NCBI GenBank assembly: GCA_000023405.1
Contig: CP001643.1
Coordinates: 558,001 to 622,000 of the forward strand
DNA length: 64,000 nt
DNA from: Brachybacterium faecium DSM 4810
GTDB lineage: Bacteria; Actinomycetota; Actinomycetes; Actinomycetales; Dermabacteraceae
Direction: 5' to 3'
Shown: positions 53,556 through 62,481 of the stretch, in pieces
Layout: every line of letters begins with the position of its first letter
Numbering within the stretch: position 1 is the first letter of the stretch
Notes under the pieces: generated by a model
Told to the model about the DNA's origin: nothing
The model's input: only the letters and a program-made list of their open reading frames with translations
The model's database searches: none
Position numbers and translations under genes: made by a program

Positions 53556-54473
53556 ATGCCCGCCCCCACCTGGGACCAGTACATGATCCCCTCGCTGCAC
53601 GTGCTCGTGGACGGCCAGATGCGGCGCACTCGAGAGATCGTCGACAGGGCCGCTGATCTGCTGCAGCTGAGCGAGACCGACCGAGCGGTCCTCATCCCCT
53701 CTGGCCAGGAGCAGTGGAAGAACCGCGGCAATTGGGCGCTGTCCTACCTGGCACGTGCGGGCGCTGTCGAGCGTCCCTCGCGAGGCCGCTACGTGATCAC
53801 CGAGGTAGGCAGGGAACTGCTGGGGGCGCACCCGGGCGGGATGACGGAGAAGGATCTCCGCAGCGTTCCGGGGTACGACTCTCCGAGACTCGCCCAGAAA
53901 GCCGCCGCGGACGCCGCACCGGCCACGCCGGCCCCCGTGGTCGAGGAACGCACCGAGCTTGATCCCGATGAGCAGATCGAGAACGGCATTGCGAGGATCC
54001 ATGCCGATGTCGCTGATCAGCTGCTCACCCGGATCCAAGCGCAGGATCCGGAGTTCTTCGAGAAGGCCGTCCTCGATCTGCTCATGGCGATGGGGTACGG
54101 CGGCGCCGAGGGCTCCGCCACCCGCACGCAGCTCTCGCGGGACGGTGGGATCGACGGGATCATCGATCAGGACGCCCTGGGCCTCTCCCGCATCTACGTC
54201 CAGGCCAAGCGCTACGCGAGCGACAACACCGTGGGCCGGCCCGCGATCCAGGAGTTCGTGGGCGCACTCGCCGGCAACGCCGCCAGCCAGGGCGTCTTCC
54301 TCACCACGAGCCGTTTCAGCGTCGACGCGCAGCGCTACGCGGACCAGGTGCAGGCGCGGATCGTGCTGGTCGACGGGGCGAAGCTGTCGCGCTTGATGAT
54401 CCGCTACGGGGTGGGCGTGCAGGTGCGGCGCACGGTGCAGATCGTCGACGTCGACGAGGACTTCTTCGAGTAG
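53556..54473 (+). CDS. mrr: Mrr-type restriction endonuclease
   Basis: A 305-residue protein with both Mrr domains: an N-terminal winged helix (MIPSLHVLVDGQMRRTREIV to AVERPSRGRYVITEVGRELL) and a C-terminal Mrr catalytic domain with GYGGAEGSATRTQLSRDGGI, DGIID and SRIYVQAKRYASDNTVGRP. The D...QAK active site is intact, as is the FVGALAGNAASQGVFLTTS segment. It would cut modified DNA. It follows the helicase on the same strand with GAGGAGC before the ATG, so it may be the fourth gene of the set. Confidence 0.92.
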   Translation: MPAPTWDQYMIPSLHVLVDGQMRRTREIVDRAADLLQLSETDRAVLIPSGQEQWKNRGNWALSYLARAGAVERPSRGRYVITEVGRELLGAHPGGMTEKDLRSVPGYDSPRLAQKAAADAAPATPAPVVEERTELDPDEQIENGIARIHADVADQLLTRIQAQDPEFFEKAVLDLLMAMGYGGAEGSATRTQLSRDGGIDGIIDQDALGLSRIYVQAKRYASDNTVGRPAIQEFVGALAGNAASQGVFLTTSRFSVDAQRYADQVQARIVLVDGAKLSRLMIRYGVGVQVRRTVQIVDVDEDFFE

Positions 54474-54716
54474 CTCGGCCCCGCCGAGACGAAGGTTCCG
54501 GTCAAGAGCGTCGCGAAGGTCTTGCCGTTCATCGGCATCGTCATCGGTGCCGGGATGAACTCGCAAGTGCTTCGGAGCGTGGCCGCCGACGCTCAACGGT
54601 ACTGCCCGACCCGCTTCCTCAGCGAAAAATATGGCCTCGAGCCGCCTGAGAGTCCGAGGCAGATAATGGCGGGAGAAGATGCCGAGGCCGAGAGCGGCGC
54701 CGACGGTCAGCAGTGA
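54474..54716 (+). pseudogene. C-terminal remnant of an EcsC-family protein
   Basis: Directly after, and in the same frame as, the mrr stop codon TAG, 80 codons remain open. They contain TKVPVKSVAKVLPFIGIVIG, then GAGMNSQVLRSVAADAQRY and RFLSEKYGL. EcsC-family proteins end with K.lP.iG...G...N......va..A...f..rfl, so this is the tail of such a gene without its ~200 N-terminal residues. It has no ribosome site. It marks a recombination or deletion junction between mrr and the IS3 element. Confidence 0.7.
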
Positions 54717-54816
54717 GAGGTTCCAGAGGCTTGAGCTGCAGTCGACTCTCGTCCATGTGTCAGACCGTGCGACGAACATACGGTGACTGCCGCACCGATA
54801 GGTGACAGTTGGGGTG

Positions 54817-55672
54817 TCAGGCCGCGAGGCTCACGGCCGGGTTCATGATGGTCTCGTATTCGATGGGGTCAATCGGCCCAGGCGGGCCTGTCGGCGGCGG
54901 CGGTGGTAGGTCCGCTCGATCCAGGTGATGATCGCGATGCGGAGCTCTTCTCGGTCCGCCAGTGCTTGCGGTCCGAGGCGTTCTTCTGGAGGGGTGCGAA
55001 GAAGGATTCCATAGCGGCGATGTCCCCGGCGGCACCGACTTGCCCCATCGATCCGATGAGGTGGTGACGGTTCAGGGCGTGCACGAACTTCCGTGATCAG
55101 AACTGGGATCCGCGGTCCGAGTGGACGATGCAGCCAGCGGCTTCTCGACGCCTGGCTATCGCGCTCTCCAGGGCATTCACTGCCAGACGCGCCTTCATCC
55201 GGGAGTCCATGGAGTAGCCGACGATCCGGCGGGAGAACACGTCCTTGATGGCGCAGAGGTAGAGCGTGCCCTCGTCGGTGGGGTGTTCCGTGATGTCGGT
55301 CAGCCACAGTTCGTTGACGTCATCAGCAGTGAAGCCGCGCTTGACGAGGTCGTCATGGACCGGTGGTCCCGGGCGCTTCCCGTTCTTGCCACGCTTCTTC
55401 CCGAGCACTGACCACCACCGGTTGTCCCGGCAGATCCGCCACGCGGTCCGCTCACACATCACTTCGCCGGCCAGGAGCCGGTAGCCGTACTCGGGGTCGT
55501 CGACGTGGGCGTCCAGCAGGGCGTTGGCACGGCAAGCCTCGATCAGCTCGGCATTGGTGACCTGCTGTTTCCGCCAGCGGTAGTAGGGCTGGCGGGAGAG
55601 CTTCAGGGCCCGCAGGGACACCGCGACGGGAATGTTGTCAGCGGCGAGCTTGCTCACGAGCGGGTAGTACAT
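54817..55672 (-). pseudogene. IS3-family transposase orfB (DDE), disrupted
   Basis: The open part 55672-55097 contains the HTH_21 region and catalytic segments LWLTDITEHPTDEGTLYLCA and CIVHSDRGSQF. There a TGA replaces the Arg codon (CGA) expected after GSQF, and SRKFVHALNRHHLIGSMG continues in the same frame. Two further single-base shifts are needed near 54945 (to reach REELRIAIITWIERTYHRRR) and near 54865 (to reach IEYETIMNPAVSLAA). The catalytic Glu is in MESFFAPLQKN. Clearly inactive. Confidence 0.85.
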
Positions 55673-55962
55673 TTTCCCGGCAGGTTCGCCTGGGACAGAT
55701 AGGCAGCGGCGCAGCGCAGGACCTCGTTCTCCTGCTCCAGCAGCCGGTTCCGGCGGCGGAGCTCGCGCAGTTCCGTGGAGTCCTCACGGGTCTTGCCGGG
55801 ACGGTTGCCGTCGTCGATGTCTGCTTGGCGGATCCATTTGTGGAGCGTCATCTCGTGGACGCCGAAGTCCTTCGTGATCTGCGCGATCGTGATGCCGTCC
55901 TCGCGGGACCGGGCCACTCGCACGACGTCTTCGCGGAACTCCTGAGGGTAGGGAGCGGGCAT
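55654..55962 (-). CDS. IS3-family transposase orfA
   Basis: A 102-residue DNA-binding protein: helix-turn-helix ITIAQITKDFGVHEMTLHKW and a leucine-zipper-like LRELRRRNRLLEQENEVLRC. The start MPAPYPQEF is used. The sequence G-GGA-AAA (55672-55678 on this strand) at the orfA/orfB overlap is a classical -1 slippery heptamer that would fuse it to orfB. Confidence 0.85.
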   Translation of the reverse strand: MPAPYPQEFREDVVRVARSREDGITIAQITKDFGVHEMTLHKWIRQADIDDGNRPGKTREDSTELRELRRRNRLLEQENEVLRCAAAYLSQANLPGKCTTRS

Positions 55963-56029
55963 GGTGCACATCCTTCCAGGCCGCCCTACGGGCAAGCCAG
56001 ATCAGATGTCACCTATCCGTGCGGCAGTC

Positions 56030-56267
56030 CCCTTCCTCGCGGGATAGGGACACCGTGCCGCATCAGGCACCTGGGCTATCAGACCGACGCCAATCATCCC
56101 GGCGGCATGTCACACACCCCGCCGAGCGATCCGGTGCCCGATGGGTGAATACGTCTCTCTCGAATAGACACGACAGCTCGGAAGTGTCGGAGTCTCCCGG
56201 TAGCGTTGGTCGCGGACCATTAAGTGCAAGCTAAGCCGCATGGCCAGGCGCCTAGGAGGATGAGCTG
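56030..56267. other. Upstream region of the second helicase
   Basis: 238 bases between the IS3 element and the short ORF. They must hold the helicase promoter. TAGCGT near 56,203 is a possible -10 but no matching -35 is evident. No other gene is supported. Confidence 0.5.
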
Positions 56268-56366
56268 ATGAAGTGCGGAACGGTCAGATCGACCCGCAGC
56301 GGGGGCCGCAGAGCTGTGGCAGCCGCGATGCGTCTGCCCCGCTTCTTCTCCAGGGGCTATCGGTGA
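56268..56366 (+). CDS. 32-residue upstream ORF coupled to the helicase
   Basis: ATG 56268 follows AGGAGGATGAGCTG, the strongest ribosome site in this region. The peptide is very basic (MKCGTVRSTRSGGRRAVAAA ... RFFSRGYR). Its stop TGA (56364-56366) overlaps the GTG start of the helicase (56363-56365) as GTGA. The helicase GTG itself has only a weak site (AGGGG), so its translation may depend on this ORF. It could be a leader peptide, a small functional protein or an incidental frame; coupling is inferred from geometry. Confidence 0.5.
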   Translation: MKCGTVRSTRSGGRRAVAAAMRLPRFFSRGYR

Positions 56367-59248
56367 CGGCTTTCCTCACCGACTACCAGTCGAAGTACTT
56401 CGCCTACGAGCTGCAGCGCAGCTACGCCAACGATCACGTCGGCAAGCTGGCGGGTCTGTTGTTCGACGCGCAGGTCGAGCCGAAGCCGCACCAGATCGAC
56501 GCGGCGCTCTTCGCGTTGCAGACGCCGTTCCTGCCGGGCGTGATCCTGGCGGACGAGGTTGGCCTCGGGAAGACGATCGAGGCGGGCATCGTCATCTCGC
56601 AGTACTGGGCCGAGCGCAAGCGCCGCATCCTGATCATCGCGCCCTCGAGCCTGCGTCAGCAGTGGAAGCAGGAGCTGTACGAGAAGTTCCTCATCCCCTC
56701 CACGATCCTCGACGCCAAGTCGAAGGACTCGCTGCTCCCGAAGACGGACACCCGCGCCGCTGAAGTCCTCGTCTGCTCGTACGAGTTCGCCCACCGCCAC
56801 GAGACCTCACTGCTGAAGTCGTGGGACCTGGTGGTGGCTGACGAAGCGCACCGCCTACGCAGCTACTGGAACGGCAAGGCCAAGATGGCTGAAGCCGTCT
56901 CGCACGTCGCCCGCAGCGCGCACAAAACGGTGCTGCTCACCGCGACGCCGCTGCAGAACAAGCTCGAGGAGCTGTACGGCCTCGTCTCGATCTTCGACCC
57001 TGACTACTTCTATTCGCTCGATGCGTTCCGCGAGCGGTACATCAAGAGCCGCGACCTGACCGGCGACGACGACCTGGTCGAGCGCGTGGCGACGATCTCC
57101 AAGCGCACGCTCCGCAAGGACGCCAACAAGTACATCCGGTTCACCAAGCGCATGCCGCTGACGGTGGAGTTCACCCCGTCGCCCGACGAGGTGCGCCTGT
57201 ACGACCTTGTCAACGACTACCTGCAGCGTGACGAGTTGTTCGCGTTCGCAGGCTCGCAGCGCCACCTCTCCGCGCTCATCATTCGCAAGCGCCTCGGTTC
57301 GTCGACGTATGCCGTGGCGAGCACGCTGGAGAACATCGCCAATCGTCTGGCGGACGAGGTGGCCGCTGGCAAGCTCCGTGACAACCGAGGTGGGCTGTTC
57401 CTGGCCGACTTTGAGGCCGGTGACGAACTCGAGGAAGAGATCGTCGAGGAGGCCGAGGAGACGACGGCTCAGACATCGAGCGCGCAGCTCGATGCCGAGA
57501 CCCTCAAGCGCATGCGCGCCGAGGTGGATGAGCTCCGCGAGTATGCGGCGCTTGCTCGTTCGATCACGGTCAACCAGAAGGCCGTGAAACTCAACGAGGC
57601 CCTCGACATGGGCTTCGAGCGCCTGCGTGAGCTGGGCGCCGCCGAGAAAGCGATCATCTTCACCGATTCGACCAAGACGCAGGAGTACATCGCCCGCACG
57701 CTTGCCGACGCCGGTCGCGGCGAGGGCATCGTGCTGTTCAACGGGTCGAACACCTCGCCTGAGCAGACGGCGATCTACCAGGCATGGCTGACCGCCAACA
57801 AGGACGGCGATCTGATCACGGGCATCCCGGCGGTCGACCGACGTAAGGCGCTCGTGGACTACTTCCGCGAGCAAGGCACGATCATGATCGCCACCGAAGC
57901 AGCGGCAGAGGGCATCAACCTGCAGTTCTGCTCGATGCTCGTCAACTACGACCTGCCGTGGAACCCGCAGCGCGTCGAGCAGCGCATCGGACGTGTGCAT
58001 CGCTTCGGGCAGAAGCACAACGTCGTCGTCGTGAACTTCTCGAATAAAGGCAACATCGCCGAGCAGCGCATCCTGGAGTTGCTGACGAACAAGTTCCAAC
58101 TGTTCTCCAGCGTCTTTGGCGCCAGCGACGAGGTGCTCGGCGCGATCGAGGACGGCCTGGACTTCGAGAAGACGATCAGCGACATCCTCACCCGCTGCAG
58201 AACCGCTGACGAACTGGACTCCGCGTTCAAGGAGCTGGAGGCGCAGTACGCGGGCGAGATCTCGCGCGAGATGGCCAGCGCCAAGGCGAAGGTCTTCGAT
58301 AATCTCGATCCCCACGTCCAGGATCGCCTCAAGGCCTATGACACGCAGTCCGGTGAGGTGCTCAACAGGTTCGAGCGCCTCCTGCTCGCGGTGACCCGGC
58401 ACGAGCTGGACGAGCACGCGACCTTCGAGGGCGACGGGCGCACCTTCGTGCTGAACCCGTCCCCGGTGCAGGACGCGCCGACCGGGCGTTACTTCTTCAA
58501 GTCCCAGCCGCTGGAGAACGCGCACCAGTACCGTTACGCGAGCCCGCTGGCCCAGCACGTCGTTGAGACCGCCAAGACCCACGACACCCCGGCACGCGAG
58601 CTGACGTTCTCTCTTGGCCAGTCGGAGCGTGTGAGCAGCGCGATTCGTGCGCTGGAGGGCACCCGCGGCGAACTCACCGTCAGCGTTGCGACCTTCCGTA
58701 TGAGGGCGCGCGACGAGGATGTCTCCGAGTCCTACATGCTCGCCGGCGCCATGACCGATGACGGCCGGTGGCTTGATGAAGAGTACGTCGCAGACATCCT
58801 TGACCTCGCCTGCGTCGACGTTGGGACACGGCCGGTGGCGATCGATGAGGGCCGCTTCACGCCGCATTTGGACACTCGACGGGCTGAGCTGGAGAAGGAA
58901 GTCCAGGGCCGTAACTCTCGCTACTACGACCAGCAGGAGGAACTCCTCTACCGCAACCAGCAGGATCGTAAGGCCGAGCACGAAGGCAAGATCCGCGAGT
59001 ACCGCGCCAAGGAGAAGGAAGCCCGCAAGCTCGCCCGGCAGGCCGACGATCCGATGGAGCAACTGCGGCTGAAGAAGGAGGCCCGCAAGTGGGAGCAGCG
59101 TGCCGAGGAGGCCGACGAGGACTTCCGAGACACGCGCAAGAAGCTCCGGGCCGAGGCCGACAAGTACCTCGAGCTGATCGAGCAGTCACTCCAGGGAACC
59201 CAGGAGACCGAGAACCTGTTCACGATTCGCTGGCAGTTGTCAGAGTAG
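56363..59248 (+). CDS. SNF2/HepA-type helicase of a restriction-like system
   Basis: A 961-residue SNF2-family ATPase. Walker A is ILADEVGLGKTIEAGIVISQ, motif II is LVVADEAHRLRSYWNGK, motif III VLLTATPLQNKLEELYGL, and the C-terminal lobe has EAAAEGINLQFCSMLVNYDL and RVEQRIGRVHRFGQKHNVVV. The C-terminal ~150 residues are a charged coiled coil (AEHEGKIREYRAKEKEARKL). Such helicases sit beside type III-like mod/res genes in defence islands. Here a mod gene lies 3.2 kb further on, beyond inserted DNA. The GTG start (MTAFLTDYQSKYFAYEL) is chosen; it overlaps the short upstream ORF. Confidence 0.9.
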   Translation: MTAFLTDYQSKYFAYELQRSYANDHVGKLAGLLFDAQVEPKPHQIDAALFALQTPFLPGVILADEVGLGKTIEAGIVISQYWAERKRRILIIAPSSLRQQWKQELYEKFLIPSTILDAKSKDSLLPKTDTRAAEVLVCSYEFAHRHETSLLKSWDLVVADEAHRLRSYWNGKAKMAEAVSHVARSAHKTVLLTATPLQNKLEELYGLVSIFDPDYFYSLDAFRERYIKSRDLTGDDDLVERVATISKRTLRKDANKYIRFTKRMPLTVEFTPSPDEVRLYDLVNDYLQRDELFAFAGSQRHLSALIIRKRLGSSTYAVASTLENIANRLADEVAAGKLRDNRGGLFLADFEAGDELEEEIVEEAEETTAQTSSAQLDAETLKRMRAEVDELREYAALARSITVNQKAVKLNEALDMGFERLRELGAAEKAIIFTDSTKTQEYIARTLADAGRGEGIVLFNGSNTSPEQTAIYQAWLTANKDGDLITGIPAVDRRKALVDYFREQGTIMIATEAAAEGINLQFCSMLVNYDLPWNPQRVEQRIGRVHRFGQKHNVVVVNFSNKGNIAEQRILELLTNKFQLFSSVFGASDEVLGAIEDGLDFEKTISDILTRCRTADELDSAFKELEAQYAGEISREMASAKAKVFDNLDPHVQDRLKAYDTQSGEVLNRFERLLLAVTRHELDEHATFEGDGRTFVLNPSPVQDAPTGRYFFKSQPLENAHQYRYASPLAQHVVETAKTHDTPARELTFSLGQSERVSSAIRALEGTRGELTVSVATFRMRARDEDVSESYMLAGAMTDDGRWLDEEYVADILDLACVDVGTRPVAIDEGRFTPHLDTRRAELEKEVQGRNSRYYDQQEELLYRNQQDRKAEHEGKIREYRAKEKEARKLARQADDPMEQLRLKKEARKWEQRAEEADEDFRDTRKKLRAEADKYLELIEQSLQGTQETENLFTIRWQLSE

Positions 59249-59324
59249 GGCGTAGTGGCCCTTCTCCTGTGGCGTGAACAACCCCAGACAACGGCGCACT
59301 CAATAAGACGCGAGCGGCAGTTAT

Positions 59325-60260
59325 TTAGCTGAGCACGGCCAGGCTTGCGCCATGCTCAGCGAGTCCGAATAGATCCGGATAAATGACCCCATGGTGCAAG
59401 CCAAATTCGTCAAGTAGACGTCTTCTGATTTCTGGTTTTGCCTTGGCGGCGATTCTCAGGGTATAAGTGGCTTGGGAATTTCTTGCAGTCCGCCGATCAA
59501 GACTCTTTAAGAAGACCGAGACCGACGTTACCTCCCGCACCTTGGCCGCAGGCATCGTTTTCATATTCCCGGACTGCCATGCACCTGGCATTCGGTACCT
59601 AGAGTTCTGGCCATGCGGTAGCGATGGGACTCCACCTATCAAGAAAGCGCCATGCTGTGCGACTATTCGCTCGTTGAGTGCGCTGGGTGGATTCCAGATA
59701 AAAGGGAGATCCGTCTCCCAGCCATTCTTATCTCGGTCCCAATCGATCCAAGGGAGTTCCCTCGATCCCCAAGTCTTGTCAAGTTCAACTACTCGATCGT
59801 CCGACTGGAAGGCAAAAATGCGACCATCAACGTCATCCTGGGGGGTATGATCATTGGGGTCAAACTTCTGTTCCGTGGCGAAGAACACTGCGACGTTTAC
59901 GGAATGGCTGACATCGATGAGCCGTGTGGGGCCACCATAGTGCTGAATATGTGCCAACGTTTCGAGGGCGCTTCCTCCCCTGTCCGGCCAGGTGGTCCGA
60001 GATGCTGCCAGAAGTTTGGATTCGAATTCGCGCAAACGACCTTCTGGCGGGGGCGTTCGATCGTGGCTCTTTAGCCAGCGGTAGGCGGAACTCAGCAATC
60101 CATAAGAACTATTGTGAACCCCACGCCATACGAGCTTTCTTCCGTCCGATACCCTCTCGATGTTCTTGAGTTCATTTTCAAGGCTTGCCCAGCTATCTAC
60201 CGAATGCTCCCAAGCGCGAAAGTAGTCATGCGGTTCCCAGGACGGTGGAGAAGTTGGCAC
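59325..60260 (-). CDS. FRG-domain protein
   Basis: A 311-residue protein. The FRG domain is named for the motif that appears here as KLVWRGVHNSSYGLLSSAYR; ALETLAHIQHYGGPTRLIDV and SVNVAVFFATEQ follow as in the family. FRG proteins are frequent in defence islands; some are thought to be toxin-like effectors, but no activity is established. GC is visibly lower than the neighbours and codon choice is mixed, indicating separate acquisition. The GTG start lies at the junction with the IS21 remnant, so the native N-terminus or promoter could have been replaced. Convergent with the helicase. Confidence 0.82.
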   Translation of the reverse strand: MPTSPPSWEPHDYFRAWEHSVDSWASLENELKNIERVSDGRKLVWRGVHNSSYGLLSSAYRWLKSHDRTPPPEGRLREFESKLLAASRTTWPDRGGSALETLAHIQHYGGPTRLIDVSHSVNVAVFFATEQKFDPNDHTPQDDVDGRIFAFQSDDRVVELDKTWGSRELPWIDWDRDKNGWETDLPFIWNPPSALNERIVAQHGAFLIGGVPSLPHGQNSRYRMPGAWQSGNMKTMPAAKVREVTSVSVFLKSLDRRTARNSQATYTLRIAAKAKPEIRRRLLDEFGLHHGVIYPDLFGLAEHGASLAVLS

Positions 60261-60331
60261 AAGTGCGAGTGTACCGATGACGACAGAGGTGCGGGTCTCC
60301 GGGTGTCGAGGGCCACTATTTTCTGCCCGGA

Positions 60332-60804
60332 GGCGGACTTGGCCCGCAACGCCAACACCACCCGGAACCTCGACCGCGCGGCCCAGACGACGAACAGGAC
60401 CTTCTTGACCCCATCCACGACAGGCCCGTCGCCGTAGTCATACTGCAACCACATCCCCGGCTCGGTCACCCACGGCCGATGGACCCTGCGGTTCCCGACC
60501 CGGAACGCGGTCTTCGCGACCGCGACCGCGCGGCGGGTGGTCCGCTGCGACCCGGTGAACCCCAGCCACTCCAGCTTCGCGTGGACCCTGTAGGCGCGGA
60601 CCTTCCCTTCGACCGCTCGACCCACTCCTCGACGTTGGCCAGGTAGTCGTCGATCAGCTGGGACCGGTGGGCCGTCCCCGACGGCGGGCCACCCAGCTTG
60701 TCGCGGGCCTCCACATAGCGTTTCACCGTGTGATGAGAACACCCCACCAACTCGGCAGCATCACGCAACGACCCAGTCAGATCGTAAGCATCCAAGATTT
60801 CCAT
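60332..60804 (-). pseudogene. Truncated IS21-family istA transposase
   Basis: The first frame reads EILDAYDLTGSLRDAAELVG and CSHHTVKRYVEARDKLGG; after about 65 residues the homology jumps to another frame (KVRAYRVHAKLEWLGFTGSQ, RTTRRAVAVAKTAFRVG, WLQYDYGDGPVVDGVKKVLF). One frameshift is therefore present near 60,610. Homology ends around ALRAKSA, so the catalytic C-terminus and istB are missing. It directly borders the FRG gene. Confidence 0.8.
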
Positions 60805-60996
60805 GATTTCCCCGGCAGACTCAAGATGTCCCTTCCCCGGATGACGAACAGTGCTTCAGCACCACTCATCGCACTCGAGGACGCCGACCGCAGACGCGGC
60901 CAGGCAACGGATGTCCTGTCGGGCAGAGACCATGGCCACCACCGGGCAGATTTCATGACCGCCAGCGGGCATTTTGTCGTGTCCGCCGACATCCGG

Positions 60997-62457
60997 GTGT
61001 TGTCGGCTCTTCGCGGTTCGTGGTGAATGACCCTGCTGTGGCGGGTATTCACGCTACGGTTCTCGCGGCGCTGGCTAACAGGATACGGGTCCGGTAGTTC
61101 TCCGCGTTACGGAAGCCGCGACCGGTGCGTTTGATGTTCTTGATGCCGGTGTTCGCTGCCTCGACTCGGGCGGTGGTCGCGCCGGTGACGATGAGGACCT
61201 CGATCGCGTCCCACCAGGTCACGACGGTGTCGTAGAGCTTGGTCGCCTCGGGCATGTTCGCGAGCTGGGCGAAGTAGCCCATCCGCATCCGTTCGTCCCA
61301 GGCCTGGGCGAGGGTGTCGGTGGCCAGCAAGCGGCGGAGCTGCTCCTTGATGCCCCAGGCGGCAGAGAGCTCGTCGGTGGGGTCATCGGTGCGGAACACC
61401 GTCTCCAGGCGGTCCCACGCTTTCGGGGTGAGGGTGTCAGCTCCGCGCAGCAGCAGCATCCGGTGGGCCCAGGCCGGGTCGTCCTTCCGGCCCCGACGAC
61501 CACGATGAGCGCGGGCGAGACGCTGACGGACGGTGGTGACCATGTCGTTTCCGAGCTTGACGAGGTGGAACTTGTCGACCGAGACCGCAACGCGGGGCAG
61601 GTAGGTCCGCAGTGCTTTGCGGAACGCGGCCGAGGGATCGATGGCGACGATCTCGATCCGCTCCCGCCAGAGCTCGGAGCGCTGGGCGAGCCAGTCGCCG
61701 ATGGCGGTGGAGTCCCGGCCGTCGACGATACCGAGGACCTGCCCGGTGGAGAGGTCGACCAGGGTCGTCATCCAGGGCTCGAACCGTCTCCAGGCACCGT
61801 CGTCGGTGCGGAACCAGCGCACCGACCGGTAGCGGTGCTCATCGATGCCCAGGCGCATCACTGACACGTCCTCGGCGGTGGGCAGGACCACGGCGGCAGC
61901 CGCCAGCGCGGCTTGGACCAGCCACCACGAGACGCCATGGGCCCGGGCGACTTCCGAGGCTGCCCGGCCAGAGGTGATCACCGCGGAGACGACCTGATCC
62001 CGCAGCCGGGTCGTCGAGCGCGCGCGGTGCGGGACCTGGTCGGTCGCTTCCCAGAACGTGCGCCGGGCGCAGGCCGGCTCGAGGCAGAACCAGCGTCGCT
62101 TGGCCCACACCACCGCCATCGCCCCGGCCACGGGGACGTCTCGCACCTTCTGGGATCGGCGGGAGTGGACCTTGGTCGCGAGCACCCCGCACGACGGACA
62201 GCCCGGCGGCTCGATGGATTCGATCACCACCCGCCGGCCTCCATCGGGCAGGTCGATCGCGTCGATGACGCGGTAGTCGGGCAGGTTGAAGATCGTGCTC
62301 GCAGCATCTCGCTGTGAACCCGTATTCTCATGCACAGGCTCGTGGTCCTCTGGGATGTGGCTGTCTAGACAACACCCATCACAGCAGGACCACGGGTCGT
62401 TCTACGCCAGCGACGCGACGCTCTCCTTCACCACGAGCCGCGAAGAGCCGTGTTGTC
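60997..62457 (-). mobile_element. ISL3-family insertion sequence with 8-bp target duplication
   Basis: The element is 61005-62449 (1,445 bp). Ends: GGCTCTTCGCGGTTCGTGGT plus GAA (61005-61027) and its complement at 62427-62449, one mismatch in 23. It is flanked on both sides by the identical octamer GTGTTGTC (60997-61004 and 62450-62457), the 8-bp target duplication typical of ISL3. An intact transposase is inside. The perfect duplication means a fairly recent insertion, just upstream of the mod gene. Confidence 0.95.
61049..62335 (-). CDS. ISL3-family transposase
   Basis: A 428-residue intact transposase. N-terminal zinc ribbon: PGCPSCGVLATKVHSRRSQK and RRWFCLEPACARRTF. Then a helix-turn-helix (SEVARAHGVSWWLVQAAL) and the DDE domain with LGIDEHRYRSVRWF, VAIDPSAAFRKALRTYLPRV and ARVEAANTGIKNIKRTGRGF. 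GTG start next to the element end. Length is normal for the family. Confidence 0.93.
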   Translation of the reverse strand: MHENTGSQRDAASTIFNLPDYRVIDAIDLPDGGRRVVIESIEPPGCPSCGVLATKVHSRRSQKVRDVPVAGAMAVVWAKRRWFCLEPACARRTFWEATDQVPHRARSTTRLRDQVVSAVITSGRAASEVARAHGVSWWLVQAALAAAAVVLPTAEDVSVMRLGIDEHRYRSVRWFRTDDGAWRRFEPWMTTLVDLSTGQVLGIVDGRDSTAIGDWLAQRSELWRERIEIVAIDPSAAFRKALRTYLPRVAVSVDKFHLVKLGNDMVTTVRQRLARAHRGRRGRKDDPAWAHRMLLLRGADTLTPKAWDRLETVFRTDDPTDELSAAWGIKEQLRRLLATDTLAQAWDERMRMGYFAQLANMPEATKLYDTVVTWWDAIEVLIVTGATTARVEAANTGIKNIKRTGRGFRNAENYRTRILLASAARTVA

Positions 62458-62481
62458 GGTGGTGCGTGGGATACTGGTGGA

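Larger units (their letters stand above)
54785..56029 (-). mobile_element. Decayed IS3-family insertion sequence, 1,245 bp
   Basis: Inverted repeats GACTGCCGCACCGATAGGTG plus ACA (54785-54807) and its complement (56007-56029) match at 22 of 23 positions. Length and the two-ORF layout with a -1 slip site are those of IS3-family elements. Direct target repeats are not seen (left flank ACGGT, right flank CCCCT). orfA is intact but orfB carries a nonsense codon and two frameshifts, so the element can move only if transposase is supplied in trans. Confidence 0.88.
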
